A stretch of DNA of 64,000 nucleotides, taken from Methylococcus capsulatus str. Texas = ATCC 19069. GTDB taxonomy: Bacteria; Pseudomonadota; Gammaproteobacteria; Methylococcales; Methylococcaceae. The translations under genes and the position numbers were made by a program. Shown here piece after piece: positions 9,387 to 18,833 of the stretch. Positions within the stretch are counted from its first letter, which is position 1. The number at the start of each line of letters is the position of its first letter. Where the stretch lies: NCBI RefSeq assembly GCF_000424685.1, contig NZ_KE384224.1:62001-126000 (forward strand). The letters run 5' to 3'. A model generated the notes under the pieces. The model made no database searches. It saw only the letters and a list, made by a program, of their open reading frames with translations, and had not been told where the DNA came from.

Positions 9387-10337
9387 ATGAAACCGCTTTA
9401 TCCACCGCTCGAACCCTACGTCTTCCACCGTTTCGGAGTGGGGGGCGGGCATGAGATCTATGTCGAGGAATGCGGCAATCCCGAGGGCATTCCCGCGGTG
9501 TTTTTGCACGGGGGGCCAGGCTCTGGTTGCAGACACCACCATCGCTCGTTTTTCGATCCGGAACGTTACCGGGCGATACTCGTCGATCAACGGGGCTGCG
9601 GGCGATCGACCCCGCATGGTGCGCTCAGGAACAATACCACCCGTCATCTGATCGACGACCTCGAATCGATCCGAGGGCGCTTGAATATCCCGAAATGGCT
9701 GCTTTTCGGTGGCTCCTGGGGGGCGGCCCTGGCATTGCTCTATGCGCAGGCCTTTCCGGAGCGGGTGAGCGGGCTGATCCTGAGGGGCAGTTTCCTGGCG
9801 CGCAAGCGCGACGTGGACTGGTTCGTGCGCGATGGTGCCAGTCGCTTCCATCCCGAGGCATGGCAGCGGTTCAGTGACAATTTCGATGCCCGGGAGCGGG
9901 CCGATCCGGTCCGGGCTATCCACCGCCGGATCAAAGGCGCCGATGAGCTTGAACAGCGGCGAATGGCGAAGGAATGGTGGCTTTGGAGCAGCCGCGTCAC
10001 GCTGGGTTCCGGGTTCAACCCGGCGGATGATGATCCCCTTCCCCCCGGAGCCTTGGCGCAGTGCCGCATCGAACTCCATTATGCGGCGGCCCGCTATTTC
10101 ATCAGGGAAGGTCAGATCCTCGAAGACTGTCCGAAGATCGCCCATCTGCCCGCGATCATCGTGCACGGCCGGAAGGACCTGGTCTGTCCTCCCGAGGCGG
10201 CCTGGCTGCTGCATCGGGCATTGCCGCGATCCGAGTTGACGATTTTGCCGAACGCCGGTCATCTTGCCCAAGGCGAGGAAATGACCGATGCTCTGGTGAG
10301 AGCGCTGGACGGCATGGCGGAACGGCTGGGGAGCTGA
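9387..10337 (+). CDS. pip: Prolyl iminopeptidase (alpha/beta hydrolase, peptidase S33)
   Basis: The 316-residue cytosolic enzyme removes N-terminal proline from peptides. It has the oxyanion-hole motif HGGPGSG (41-47), the DQRGCGRS segment (67-74) typical of proline iminopeptidases, the nucleophile Ser110 in GGSWGA, and candidate triad residues Asp (HGRKDLVCPP) and His (NAGHLAQG) near the C-terminus. The length matches the monomeric Xanthomonas/Neisseria type. The ATG at 9387 gives the family N-terminus, with no useful similarity upstream. No obvious promoter fits between the terminator and the start, so it may depend on partial readthrough or an unseen promoter. Confidence 0.93.
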   Translation: MKPLYPPLEPYVFHRFGVGGGHEIYVEECGNPEGIPAVFLHGGPGSGCRHHHRSFFDPERYRAILVDQRGCGRSTPHGALRNNTTRHLIDDLESIRGRLNIPKWLLFGGSWGAALALLYAQAFPERVSGLILRGSFLARKRDVDWFVRDGASRFHPEAWQRFSDNFDARERADPVRAIHRRIKGADELEQRRMAKEWWLWSSRVTLGSGFNPADDDPLPPGALAQCRIELHYAAARYFIREGQILEDCPKIAHLPAIIVHGRKDLVCPPEAAWLLHRALPRSELTILPNAGHLAQGEEMTDALVRALDGMAERLGS

Positions 10338-10412
10338 TTCCCCGCGCGGCGGGCAGCGCATACCGATGCGCCGCTATGGTATTCTAACGGCTCTTCCCGT
10401 TGTTCCCTTCAC

Positions 10413-11834
10413 ATGATACTCCCCGACTTCAGCCTCGCCCGCGTATTGGTCGTCGGAGACCTCATGCTCGATCGCTACTGGTTCGGTGGAGCTTCCCGCA
10501 TCTCGCCGGAGGCGCCGGTGCCGGTCGTGCGGGTGGAAAGCTCGGAGGAGCGCATAGGCGGTGCCGGAAACGTGGCGCTCAATCTGGCGGCACTGGGCGG
10601 GGAAGTCGATCTGCTGGGTTATGCCGGCGAAGACGAGGCGGCTGCCGCGTTGGAGAGGCTCCTGGCCGTGGCCGGCATCCGCAGCCACATCGAGCGTTGT
10701 CCGGCGGTTGCCACGATCACCAAACTGCGCGTCGTCAGTCGCCAGCAGCAGCTCATTCGGCTGGATTTCGAGGACGGCTTCGCCCACCTCGATCCCGCTC
10801 CCTTGGTCACCCGGTTCCGTGCGCTGCTGGAGGAGACCGGTGTAGTGGTGCTTTCCGACTACGCGAAAGGGACTCTGGCCTGCGTTGAGGAATTCATCGC
10901 CGCCTCGCGGCGGGCCGGCAAGCCGGTTCTGGTCGATCCCAAGGGGGTGGATTTCGATCGCTATCGAGGCGCGACGCTGTTGACCCCCAACCTTTCCGAA
11001 TTCGAAGCCGTGGTCGGTGCTTGCTGCGACGATGCGGAAATCGAACGCAAAGGACGGGCGTTGATGACGCGGCTGGATCTCGAAGCCCTGCTCGTGACCC
11101 GGGGCGAGCACGGCATGAGCCTCCTGAGACCGACGGCGGGAGCGCTGCACCTCCCAGCGCATGGCAAAGAAGTGTACGACGTGACCGGTGCGGGCGACAC
11201 GGTTATCTCCGTGCTCGCCGCGGCCCTCGCCGTCGGTCGGCCGCTGACCGATGCGGTGGCCCTGGCGAATCTGGCCGCCGGTATCGTGGTCGGCAAGCTC
11301 GGTACGGCATCGGTTTCGCCCGAGGAACTGGCCATTGCGATTCACGGCCAGCGGGCTCCCCGGCGGGGAGCGATCACATTGGCGGAACTGCTGGACGTGC
11401 TCATTCCCTTGCGAAGGGCCGGCGAGCGGATCGTGGTCACGAACGGCTGTTTCGATCTGCTGCATCCCGGCCACGTGCATTATCTGGAACAGGCCCGCGC
11501 CCTGGGTGACCGTCTGATCGTGCTGGTTAACGGCGACGACTCGGTGCGCCGGTTGAAAGGGGCGGGCCGCCCGGTCAATCCGCTGCCGCACCGGATGGCC
11601 ATGTTGGCGGCACTGGAGAGTGTCGACTGGGTCGTGGCCTTCGATGGCGATACACCACGCGACGAAATCTGCGCCATCCGTCCCCACGTCCTGGTCAAAG
11701 GAGGCGATTACGCCGATATCACGGCGATCGTCGGTCATGATTGCGTCCTGGAAACCGGTGGCGAGGTGAGGATACTCGACTTCGTCGAAGGCCATTCCAC
11801 CACCCGCATCATCGAAGCCATCCGCAACGGCTGA
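10413..11834 (+). CDS. hldE: Bifunctional heptose-7-phosphate kinase / heptose-1-phosphate adenylyltransferase
   Basis: HldE makes ADP-heptose precursors for the lipopolysaccharide inner core. The 473-residue protein joins a PfkB-type sugar kinase (residues 1 to about 315, with GGAGNVALNLAALGG early and the DVTGAGDT catalytic loop) to a nucleotidyltransferase (about 335-473, with the HPGH motif in CFDLLHPGHVHYLEQ). This is the full-length fused form known from many gammaproteobacteria. It starts 75 bases after pip and ends 11 bases before dnaB. Confidence 0.95.
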   Translation: MILPDFSLARVLVVGDLMLDRYWFGGASRISPEAPVPVVRVESSEERIGGAGNVALNLAALGGEVDLLGYAGEDEAAAALERLLAVAGIRSHIERCPAVATITKLRVVSRQQQLIRLDFEDGFAHLDPAPLVTRFRALLEETGVVVLSDYAKGTLACVEEFIAASRRAGKPVLVDPKGVDFDRYRGATLLTPNLSEFEAVVGACCDDAEIERKGRALMTRLDLEALLVTRGEHGMSLLRPTAGALHLPAHGKEVYDVTGAGDTVISVLAAALAVGRPLTDAVALANLAAGIVVGKLGTASVSPEELAIAIHGQRAPRRGAITLAELLDVLIPLRRAGERIVVTNGCFDLLHPGHVHYLEQARALGDRLIVLVNGDDSVRRLKGAGRPVNPLPHRMAMLAALESVDWVVAFDGDTPRDEICAIRPHVLVKGGDYADITAIVGHDCVLETGGEVRILDFVEGHSTTRIIEAIRNG

Positions 11835-11845
11835 CTGAACTCGAA

Positions 11846-13231
11846 ATGTCCGAATACGCCCGATCGATCGACAAGCGCGTGGAAGCGCTCAAGATCCCCC
11901 CCCATTCGATCCAGGCCGAGCAGGCGGTGCTGGGCGGCTTGCTGCTCGACAACCAGACCTGGGACGTCGTCGCCGACCGCATCGTCGAGGAAGACTTCTA
12001 CCGGCGCGACCATCGCCTGATCTTCCGTGCGATCCGCCAGCTTTCCGAGCGGCAGGCGCCGTTCGACGTCGTGACCCTGTCGGAAGTACTGGAAAAGACG
12101 GGAGAGCTCGAAGAAGCCGGCGGCCTTGCCTATCTCGCCGTGCTGGCGCGGGAAACGCCCAGCGCCGCCAACATTGCCGCCTATGCCGACATCGTGCGCG
12201 AGCGCGCCGTGTTGCGCCAGCTCATCCATGTGGGTACCGAAATCGCCGATTCGGCCTATCAGCCCGAAGGGCGCGGCATGAGCGATCTGCTCGAACAGGC
12301 CGAGCAGCGCGTGTTCCAGATCGCCGACCAGCGTCAGCGCGGCAGCGCCGGTTTCAAGCCGATCAAGAGCCTGCTGGCCGCCGCCGTCGATCGCATCGAG
12401 ATGCTGTTCCACAAGGAGGGGCACATTACCGGCGCAAGCACGGGGTTCACCGATTTCGACGACATGACTTCGGGTTTGCAGCCGTCCGACCTCATCATCA
12501 TCGCCGGTCGGCCGTCCATGGGCAAAACCACCTTCGCGATGAACATCGCCGAGAACGTCGCGATCAAAGAAAGGCTGCCGGTCGCCGTGTTCAGCATGGA
12601 AATGCCTGGTGAGCAGCTGGCCATGAGGATGATGTCTTCACTCGGCCGCATCGACCAGCACCGGGTCCGCACCGGCAAACTGGAGGACGACGAATGGCCC
12701 CGCATGACCTCCGCCATCAACATCCTGGCCGAAACCAGACTTTTCATCGACGATACACCGGCTTTGTCTCCCACCGAAGTCCGCGCCCGCTGCCGCCGGT
12801 TGGCGCGGGAGAACGGCCAGCTCGGACTGGTGGTGCTGGACTATCTGCAGCTCATGCAATGTTCGGGCGGCGAGAACCGGGTTGCCGAAATTTCGGAAAT
12901 TTCCCGTTCGCTCAAGGCACTGGCCAAGGAGCTGAACGTGCCTGTGATAGCCCTGTCCCAGCTCAACCGCAACCTTGAGCAACGCCCCAACAAGCGACCG
13001 GTACCGTCCGATTTGCGCGAATCGGGCTCGATCGAACAGGACGCCGATCTCATTGTGTTCATCTACCGCGACGAGGTCTACCATCCCGACAGCGCCGACA
13101 AGGGCACGGCGGAAATCATCATCGCCAAGCAGCGTAACGGTCCGATCGGTACGGTGAGGATGACCTTCCTGGGCCAGTACACGCGTTTCGAGAACTTCAT
13201 CGCCGATCCCTATTCCAGCGAAGGATACTAA
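11846..13231 (+). CDS. dnaB: Replicative DNA helicase
   Basis: DnaB is the hexameric 5'-3' helicase of the replication fork. The 461-residue protein has the N-terminal DnaG/DnaC-contacting domain (about 1-125), a linker helix and a RecA-like domain with Walker A GRPSMGKTT (221-229), the Walker B VVLDYLQLM segment and the SQLNR motif. No intein or insertion is present. The ATG at 11846 is chosen because family homology begins at the SIQAEQAVLGG segment near residue 20; a longer frame upstream overlaps hldE. alr follows after three bases, the same dnaB-alr order as in enterics. Confidence 0.97.
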   Translation: MSEYARSIDKRVEALKIPPHSIQAEQAVLGGLLLDNQTWDVVADRIVEEDFYRRDHRLIFRAIRQLSERQAPFDVVTLSEVLEKTGELEEAGGLAYLAVLARETPSAANIAAYADIVRERAVLRQLIHVGTEIADSAYQPEGRGMSDLLEQAEQRVFQIADQRQRGSAGFKPIKSLLAAAVDRIEMLFHKEGHITGASTGFTDFDDMTSGLQPSDLIIIAGRPSMGKTTFAMNIAENVAIKERLPVAVFSMEMPGEQLAMRMMSSLGRIDQHRVRTGKLEDDEWPRMTSAINILAETRLFIDDTPALSPTEVRARCRRLARENGQLGLVVLDYLQLMQCSGGENRVAEISEISRSLKALAKELNVPVIALSQLNRNLEQRPNKRPVPSDLRESGSIEQDADLIVFIYRDEVYHPDSADKGTAEIIIAKQRNGPIGTVRMTFLGQYTRFENFIADPYSSEGY

Positions 13232-13234
13232 ACC

Positions 13235-14314
13235 GTGGTGCCCGCAGCCCGTGCCGTCCTGGACATGGCGGCCTTCGCCCACAATTTCGCCTGGATTCGC
13301 GCCGCCGCGCCGGATTCGAAAATCATGGCCGTGATCAAGGCCAACGCCTACGGGCACGGACTGATCCGGGCCGCGCGAGCGCTGCCGGCAGCGGATGCGT
13401 TTGCCGTGGCGCGGGTGGAAGAGGGCATCGTTCTGCGTCAGGCCGGTATCGCTCAACGCATCGCCGTGTTGCAGGGTTATGGCGACGAAGAAGGGATGAG
13501 GCTGAGCGCCCGCCATGGTCTCGAACCGGTGATCCATTCCGGCTTCCAGCTTGATCTGCTGGAGCGGCTCGATACTTCCGTCCCAATGGGGGTGTGGCTC
13601 AAGGCGGACAGCGGGATGCATCGGCTGGGTCTGGCCGACGAGGAGTTCGCCCGGGCGCGGTTGCGGCTGGCGCGGATGCCTCAGGTGCGCCAGCCGGTGC
13701 CTGTCATGACCCATCTGGCCAATGCCGACGCCACCGATGATCCGACCACCGAAATCCAGCTGCGTTGTTTTGGGCGGATGGCAGGCGGGCGGGGCGAATT
13801 CAGCATCGGCAACTCGGCGGGGTTGATGGCCTGGGCGGCGGCCCGCAGTGCCTGGGTCAGGCCCGGCATCCTGCTGTATGGCGTATCGCCGTTTCCTGGA
13901 CGGAGCGGACCGGAAGAAGGTTTGATGCCGGTCATGACCTTGCAGAGCCGCCTGATCGCGGTCAAGCAACTGAAGACCGGCGATGCGGTTGGATACGGCG
14001 GCGACTTCATCTGCCGCCGCCCGACCCGCATGGGCATCGCGGCCATAGGCTACGGCGATGGTTACCCCCGCCGCGCGGCCACCGGCACGCCGGTGCTGGT
14101 CCGGGGCAGGCGCGTGCCGCTGATCGGCCGGGTCTCGATGGACATGATATCGGTCGATCTGACCGACTGCCCGTCGGCGGAAATCGGCGATACCGTGACG
14201 CTATGGGGACAAGGGCTGCCGGTGGAGGAAATCGCGCTTCACGCCGACACCATTCCCTACGTGTTACTGTGCAATGTCACCCAGCGGGTGAACATGGTGG
14301 AGACAGTCGCCTGA
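13235..14314 (+). CDS. alr: Alanine racemase
   Basis: This PLP-dependent enzyme interconverts L- and D-alanine for peptidoglycan. The 359 residues begin at one of two consecutive GTG codons (13235 or 13238), with AAGGA nine bases upstream inside the end of dnaB. The PLP lysine is Lys35 in IKANAYGHG. The C-terminal domain has [10 protein letters not shown], which carries the second catalytic tyrosine, and [13 protein letters not shown]. The length is normal. It is the last gene of the plus-strand run and converges on the next gene. Confidence 0.96.
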
Positions 14315-14326
14315 AACAGCCGCCCG

Positions 14327-14851
14327 CTATTGTTTTTTCGCGATGGCGAAAACCAGGGTGGCGCCCCCCTGATCGGCGGGAGTCCCGGTGCCTTCCCGTC
14401 GGGTGAACATGAATTCCTTGCCGTTGTTCACCAGCACGAAAAACGTCTGGAACGACTTCCCGCCCAGCACGGCATCGACTTTGCCGGTACCGTCGAGATA
14501 GACCTCATAGGTGCACTCCGAGGTGTCCTGGGTCACCGCGGCCTGGAGGCCAGCCTTGTTGGCCATGCTGTGGATGCTGCAATGGCCGTCGCCGTCGAAT
14601 TTGAACACGCCGACGCGGATGGCGATCGCGCCGGTAGTGAGTCTGGTCGCGGCATCGAAATCGGCGCCGAAATAGCCTTGCGCGGCGAAGCCGTAACTGC
14701 CTTTCAGCCGCTTGTTGACGAGGGTCTTGCCTTCGCCGTTGTATTCGAAAGCGCTTGCCTGGCGGAGACCGAGGGCGGCGAGAGTGGCGGCGGCTAGGAA
14801 AACCAGGGAGTGGAATTTCGAACGGCGGAGCATGGGAGTTCTGGTGATCAT
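14327..14851 (-). CDS. Secreted protein of unknown function
   Basis: A 174-residue exported protein. A signal peptide (about residues 8-34, hydrophobic core LVFLAAATLAALGL, cleavage near ASA) is followed by a region rich in beta strands with the recurring pattern GSYGF, FDGDGHC and LDGTGKVD. Two cysteines could form a disulfide in the periplasm. The ATG at 14833 is an alternative start with an equally weak ribosome binding site. The fold may resemble small periplasmic beta proteins, but I do not recognise the family. It is convergent with alr and stands alone. Confidence 0.65.
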   Translation of the reverse strand: MITRTPMLRRSKFHSLVFLAAATLAALGLRQASAFEYNGEGKTLVNKRLKGSYGFAAQGYFGADFDAATRLTTGAIAIRVGVFKFDGDGHCSIHSMANKAGLQAAVTQDTSECTYEVYLDGTGKVDAVLGGKSFQTFFVLVNNGKEFMFTRREGTGTPADQGGATLVFAIAKKQ

Positions 14852-15035
14852 CGAATGTCCGAACGGAAGCGAAGGTGGTTGTCGAACCCTCCAGGATGCA
14901 AGTTCGTTGCCACGAAAAAACCATACATAGAACGAGGAATGGGAGGCCAGGATAATCGAGATTTGTGCCATATCGCTCGGCGACTGCGTGAAATGAAGCA
15001 TTTTGTCCGCGGCCTCGCGGTCGTAGCCGTGGACT

Positions 15036-15539
15036 TCATCGAACCGGAATCTCGATGCTCCTGGGCAACCTGGCCGCAGCCTTGGGCAGTTCGATCTTGA
15101 GCACGCCGTTGCGGTAGGACGCCTGCACCCGGTCCGCGACCACCTCCGCCGGCAGCGGAATCACCCTGTGGAAGTGTCCGTAGGCGCACTGCAAGACCCG
15201 GTACCGGCCTTCGCTGGTTTCCCGTTCGAGGCGTTTTTCACCCTGCACGATGAGCAGGTCGCCGCGCAGCTCGAGGTTGAAATCTTCCTTCTCCATCCCG
15301 GGTACTTCGAGCCGGATGACCACTTTGCGATCGTCTTCGTACACGTCTCCAGCCAGCAAGGCCCAGGTGGGGGAAGCCAGGTAGAAATCCTCCTGGCGTC
15401 GGGGCACGGCGGGTACCGAGGCTCCGGGCTTGAATCGGGTCAGCGCGCCCGCCGCCCGTTCGCGGAGGCGATGCCAGCCCTCTGCCAGTGATTCCCAGGC
15501 CTCTTCCAAGCCGTGCTTGAGTTCGTTTAATGTAGTCAT
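15036..15539 (-). CDS. Hsp20 family small heat shock protein (first of three)
   Basis: Small heat shock proteins form oligomers that hold unfolding proteins for refolding by ATP-driven chaperones. This 167-residue copy has a long N-terminal arm (1-65), an alpha-crystallin domain starting at VVIRLEVPGMEKEDF, and a C-terminal IEIPV segment that can act as the I-x-I/V oligomerisation motif. It is the most distal of three tandem hsp20 genes on the minus strand, 78 bases behind the second. Confidence 0.92.
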   Translation of the reverse strand: MTTLNELKHGLEEAWESLAEGWHRLRERAAGALTRFKPGASVPAVPRRQEDFYLASPTWALLAGDVYEDDRKVVIRLEVPGMEKEDFNLELRGDLLIVQGEKRLERETSEGRYRVLQCAYGHFHRVIPLPAEVVADRVQASYRNGVLKIELPKAAARLPRSIEIPVR

Positions 15540-15617
15540 GACTGTTCCCCTTCAGCGATGGGTGGCGAGGGCCGGCCGCGGCCCGTTTGCCGGGCCACGC
15601 TGGCCATTCAGAAAAGA

Positions 15618-15998
15618 TCAGTCCACGCTGACCGTGATCTTGCGTGGTTGAGCATGCTCGGCCTTGGGGATCCGCAGGCGCAACACGCCGTCCTTGAACT
15701 GGGCGTCGATCTTGGAAGGGTCGAGGTCCCGGCTCAGGCTGAAGCTCCTGCGGTAGGCGGGAGAGCGGATTTCGGCGTAGCTGGGCTCCATCCCCTCCGG
15801 TGTCTCCAGGGCGATTTCCCCCTCGATCGAAAGGTTCTGGCCATCCATGCGCACCGTCAGTTTCTCTTTGGGCACACCCGGCATATCGGCAGTGAGGGTG
15901 ATGCCGGTTTCGTCCTCCACGATGTCCACCGCCGGCAGTAGGGCCGGGGCCGGACGAACGTCTTCGCGCCTGGCGATGTCTTGTTTACCGTCGCTCAT
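15618..15998 (-). CDS. Hsp20 family small heat shock protein (second of three)
   Basis: A short 126-residue member that is almost all alpha-crystallin domain (about 28-120, with ITLTADMPGVPKEKL near its start and a GVLRLRIPKAE segment near its end). The C-terminal extension is RKITVSV, matching the I-x-V anchoring motif. The N-terminal arm is only about 27 residues. It lies 20 bases downstream of the promoter-proximal hsp20 and probably shares its transcript. The three copies differ clearly in sequence and arm length, so this is not a very recent duplication. Confidence 0.93.
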   Translation of the reverse strand: MSDGKQDIARREDVRPAPALLPAVDIVEDETGITLTADMPGVPKEKLTVRMDGQNLSIEGEIALETPEGMEPSYAEIRSPAYRRSFSLSRDLDPSKIDAQFKDGVLRLRIPKAEHAQPRKITVSVD

Positions 15999-16018
15999 GA
16001 TGATTCACCTTCCGTCAC

Positions 16019-16468
16019 TCATTTGATTTCGATACGCTTGGGTTGTGCGGCTTCGCTGCGCGGCACCGATATACGCAGCACCCCGTCCCGGTAACGGGCC
16101 TGGATGCCCGAGGGGTCCACGTCTTCCGGCAGACTCACCACTCGCTTGAAACTGCCGGAAAAACGCTCATCGGCGTAGACACTCACCTTTTCAGCCACTT
16201 CGGACGATTCGCTCGGCCGTTCTCCTGCGATGGTCAGCAGTCCGCGGTCCACACTGACTTCCAGTCGGGAAGCATCGATGCCCGGCGCGAAAGCGTAAAC
16301 CTCGATGGACTTGGGCGTGGTGCCGATGTTGACGGCGGGAAAGCCTCGCGCCACCGCGCGGATGCTGGTGGGCATGCCCAATGCCCCGAACATCCGTTCC
16401 ATCTCCTGTTGCATCCGGTCGAATTCTGAAAAGAGATCGGTTGGAAACCGTAACAAGGATTCGTACAT
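16019..16468 (-). CDS. Hsp20 family small heat shock protein (third, promoter-proximal)
   Basis: A 149-residue protein starting MYESLLRFPTDLFSEFDRM, the classic N-terminal arm of class A bacterial Hsp20 (IbpA-like). The alpha-crystallin domain spans about 40-140, and the C-terminal PKRIEIK carries the I-x-I motif. The ATG at 16468 has an AGAGGT ribosome binding site; the frame continues upstream without similarity. It heads the minus-strand trio and faces the YkvA-like gene. I found no convincing sigma-32 promoter, only a TATAGT -10 candidate at 16555-16560 read in reverse. Confidence 0.93.
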   Translation of the reverse strand: MYESLLRFPTDLFSEFDRMQQEMERMFGALGMPTSIRAVARGFPAVNIGTTPKSIEVYAFAPGIDASRLEVSVDRGLLTIAGERPSESSEVAEKVSVYADERFSGSFKRVVSLPEDVDPSGIQARYRDGVLRISVPRSEAAQPKRIEIK

Positions 16469-16644
16469 GGTTGACCTCTTGAAAATGCGTTGAAGGAATC
16501 GCCCATTCGACGGCCTTTCGATCCCGAGCCGTGGCCGGGAAGGTGGCACCGGTAACTATAGCTCACCGCTACGGCGTCTATAATGGCGGGGCGCGCCGGA
16601 ATCGGCGATTTTCGTCGGGTCGTTGCTGGATTGTCGGAGCCTTC

Positions 16645-17028
16645 ATGTCTGAGACGAAAGAAGCGATCGTTTTACGGGATGCCCAGGATCGGATGACCGA
16701 CGCGAACTTCGAGCGCGTGGAGGCGCAGCGCTCGGCGATCAGGGATAAGATTTTCGGGATTCCTTTGTTGCGGGACATCCTGGAACAGGTCGAGCTGCTG
16801 ATGGATCTGGTGCGGGACTATTGCTCGGGCCGTTATCGGGACATTCCCCGCTGGGTGATCGGCGCATTGAGCTTCGCGCTACTGTATTTCATCAATCCCA
16901 TCGAGCTGATCCCGGAATTCGTTCCGGTGATCGGCTATCTGGACGATGTGGCCCTGCTGCTTCTGGTGTTGCGCTTGACCCGCGAGCACGTGGAAAAATA
17001 CAAGCTCTGGCGAGGTCAAGGCGCATGA
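16645..17028 (+). CDS. YkvA-like DUF1232 small membrane protein
   Basis: The 127-residue protein has one strongly hydrophobic hairpin (about 70-112) with the DUF1232 signature INPIELIPEFVPVIGYLDD. DUF1232 proteins are small inner-membrane proteins of unknown function. The ATG at 16645 follows a TATAAT (16579-16584) that could be its -10 element, although a matching -35 is missing. Its stop overlaps the ATG of the ZIP gene in an ATGA, so the two are translationally coupled. It is the first gene of the plus-strand half of the stress block. Confidence 0.82.
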   Translation: MSETKEAIVLRDAQDRMTDANFERVEAQRSAIRDKIFGIPLLRDILEQVELLMDLVRDYCSGRYRDIPRWVIGALSFALLYFINPIELIPEFVPVIGYLDDVALLLLVLRLTREHVEKYKLWRGQGA

Positions 17029-17858
17029 CGGCGGGAGGGATCGCCGGCTTGCCGCCGTTCGCCGAGTGGGGCCCGATCGGGCAATCCTTCGGCGCGGGCC
17101 TGGTGTCCTGGAGCGGCACGGCGCTGGGAGCCTCACTGGTATTCTTCACCGCCCGGGTCCATCAAGGTTTTTTGGATGTGGTGCTGGGGTTCGCGGGTGG
17201 CGTCATGCTGGCGGCCAGTTTCTGGTCGCTCCTCCATCCGGCCATCGAGCTGTCCGCTGACTATGGTCCCTGGCGCTGGCTGCCCGCCAGCGCCGGGATC
17301 CTGCTGGGCATCGTCTTCCTCCACGTTACCGATCAGGTGCTGCCGAGATTGCAGCTTGCCGCACCGGCCAAGGAAGCCAAGGGATTGAGCAGCCACTGGC
17401 GGCGGACCACACTGCTGATCCTGGCCATCGCCCTCCACAACATCCCGGAAGGGCTCGCCCTCGGCGTCGTGTTCGGCGCCATCGGCGATGGCGCCAGCCC
17501 GGTCAGTCTGGCAGCTGCGGTGGGCTTGATGGCGGGCATCGCCTTCCACAATCTGCCGGAGGGTATGGCGGTGGCCTTGCCCCTGCGGCGGGAGGGACTT
17601 TCACCGTTGCGCAGTTTTCTTTATGGGCAGATCTCGGCCGCGGTGGAACCTCTGGCGGCGGTGGCCGGCGCCGCCGCGGCCCTGACGGCTAGAGCGGTGT
17701 TACCCTATGCCATGGGATTCGCCGCGAGTGCCATGCTGTACGTGGTAGTGCGGGAAGTGATCCCGGAAACCCAGCTTAGCGGCCACCCCGTCGCCGCTAC
17801 CTTGGGGATCATGTTGGGGTTCACGCTCATGATGGCGTTGAGCGTGAGCCTCGGATGA
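17025..17858 (+). CDS. ZIP family divalent metal transporter
   Basis: A 277-residue polytopic inner-membrane protein of the ZIP family (ZupT/GufA-like), which moves zinc or other divalent cations into the cytosol. It shows about eight hydrophobic segments and the two metal-site motifs HNIPEG (138-143) and HNLPEG (175-180). The central variable loop is short and poor in histidine. It starts inside the stop codon of the YkvA-like gene (ATGA). The J-domain gene follows 45 bases later. Metal specificity cannot be read from the sequence. Confidence 0.9.
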   Translation: MTAGGIAGLPPFAEWGPIGQSFGAGLVSWSGTALGASLVFFTARVHQGFLDVVLGFAGGVMLAASFWSLLHPAIELSADYGPWRWLPASAGILLGIVFLHVTDQVLPRLQLAAPAKEAKGLSSHWRRTTLLILAIALHNIPEGLALGVVFGAIGDGASPVSLAAAVGLMAGIAFHNLPEGMAVALPLRREGLSPLRSFLYGQISAAVEPLAAVAGAAAALTARAVLPYAMGFAASAMLYVVVREVIPETQLSGHPVAATLGIMLGFTLMMALSVSLG

Positions 17859-17903
17859 GGCGCCACCACCTGCTCCGACACGATCATCTGGACGGCTAAC
17901 ACC

Positions 17904-18830
17904 ATGGAATTCAAGGATTACTACAAGATACTCGAGGTCGAGCGCTCGGCCACCGAGGACGAGATCAAGAAGGCTTACCGCAAGCTGGCCCGTAAATATC
18001 ATCCCGACATCAGCAAGGAGAAGGGGGCGGAAGCCCGGATGAAGGAAATCAACGAGGCCTACGAGGTGTTGCGCGATCCAGAAAAGCGGGCGGCTTACGA
18101 TCGTCTGGGGGCTGGCTACCGCAGCGGCCAGGAATTCCGGCCGCCGCCGGATTGGGATGCCGGCTTCGAGTTCGCCCGCGGACCCTTTGGGCACGGCGCG
18201 GACTTCAGCGATTTCTTCAACACCCTGTTCGGCGGTTTCGGCCGGAGCTCCGGGGCCTTCCGCGCGCGCGGCGAAGATCATCACGCCAAGGTTTTCATCG
18301 ATCTCGACGATGCCTTTCGCGGCGTCAGCCGCACTCTCAGCCTGCGCGTGCCGCAGCTCGACGAGCAGGGTCGCCTGGTGATGCGCGAACGCACGCTCCA
18401 GGTGCAGATCCCCAAGGGCATCCGCGAGGGCCAACTCATCCGTCTGGCCGGCCAGGGTGCCCCGGGCCTGGGCGGGGGGCCGCAGGGCGACCTTTACCTG
18501 GAGGTGCATTTCAAGCCGCATCCCTTTTACCGGGTCGATGGCCGCGATCTCTACCTCACCCTGCCGGTGGCGCCCTGGGAAGCGGCCATGGGGGCGACCG
18601 TCAAGGCGCCGACGCCAGCAGGTGCGGTCGAAGTTCGCATCCCCGCCCGGTCACAGAACGGACGCAAGCTGCGCCTCAAGGGACGGGGCATTCCCGCTGA
18701 TCCGCCCGGCGACCTCTATCTCGTGCTGGATATCGTTCTGCCTCCGGCGGACACCGAACAGGCGCGGGATCTCTACCGGCACATGGCGCGGCAGATGGCC
18801 TTCGATCCGCGCCGCTCCCTGGGGGTTTAG
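17904..18830 (+). CDS. cbpA: Curved DNA-binding protein / DnaJ-type co-chaperone
   Basis: The 308-residue type II J-protein has a J domain (1-68, HPD at 33-35), a glycine/phenylalanine-rich linker (about 75-125) and two C-terminal beta domains of the DnaJ_C type without a zinc finger. This is the CbpA architecture. CbpA stimulates DnaK and can bind curved DNA in the nucleoid. The cbpM modulator gene follows after three bases, which strongly supports the assignment. It is part of the plus-strand run beside the hsp20 trio. Confidence 0.94.
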   Translation: MEFKDYYKILEVERSATEDEIKKAYRKLARKYHPDISKEKGAEARMKEINEAYEVLRDPEKRAAYDRLGAGYRSGQEFRPPPDWDAGFEFARGPFGHGADFSDFFNTLFGGFGRSSGAFRARGEDHHAKVFIDLDDAFRGVSRTLSLRVPQLDEQGRLVMRERTLQVQIPKGIREGQLIRLAGQGAPGLGGGPQGDLYLEVHFKPHPFYRVDGRDLYLTLPVAPWEAAMGATVKAPTPAGAVEVRIPARSQNGRKLRLKGRGIPADPPGDLYLVLDIVLPPADTEQARDLYRHMARQMAFDPRRSLGV

Positions 18831-18833
18831 GCC

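Noticed and set aside
16555-16560. TATAGT as a sigma-70 -10 element for the hsp20 operon, and a possible sigma-32 match near it
   Set aside because: No -35 element of either class is found at a proper distance, so no promoter is listed.
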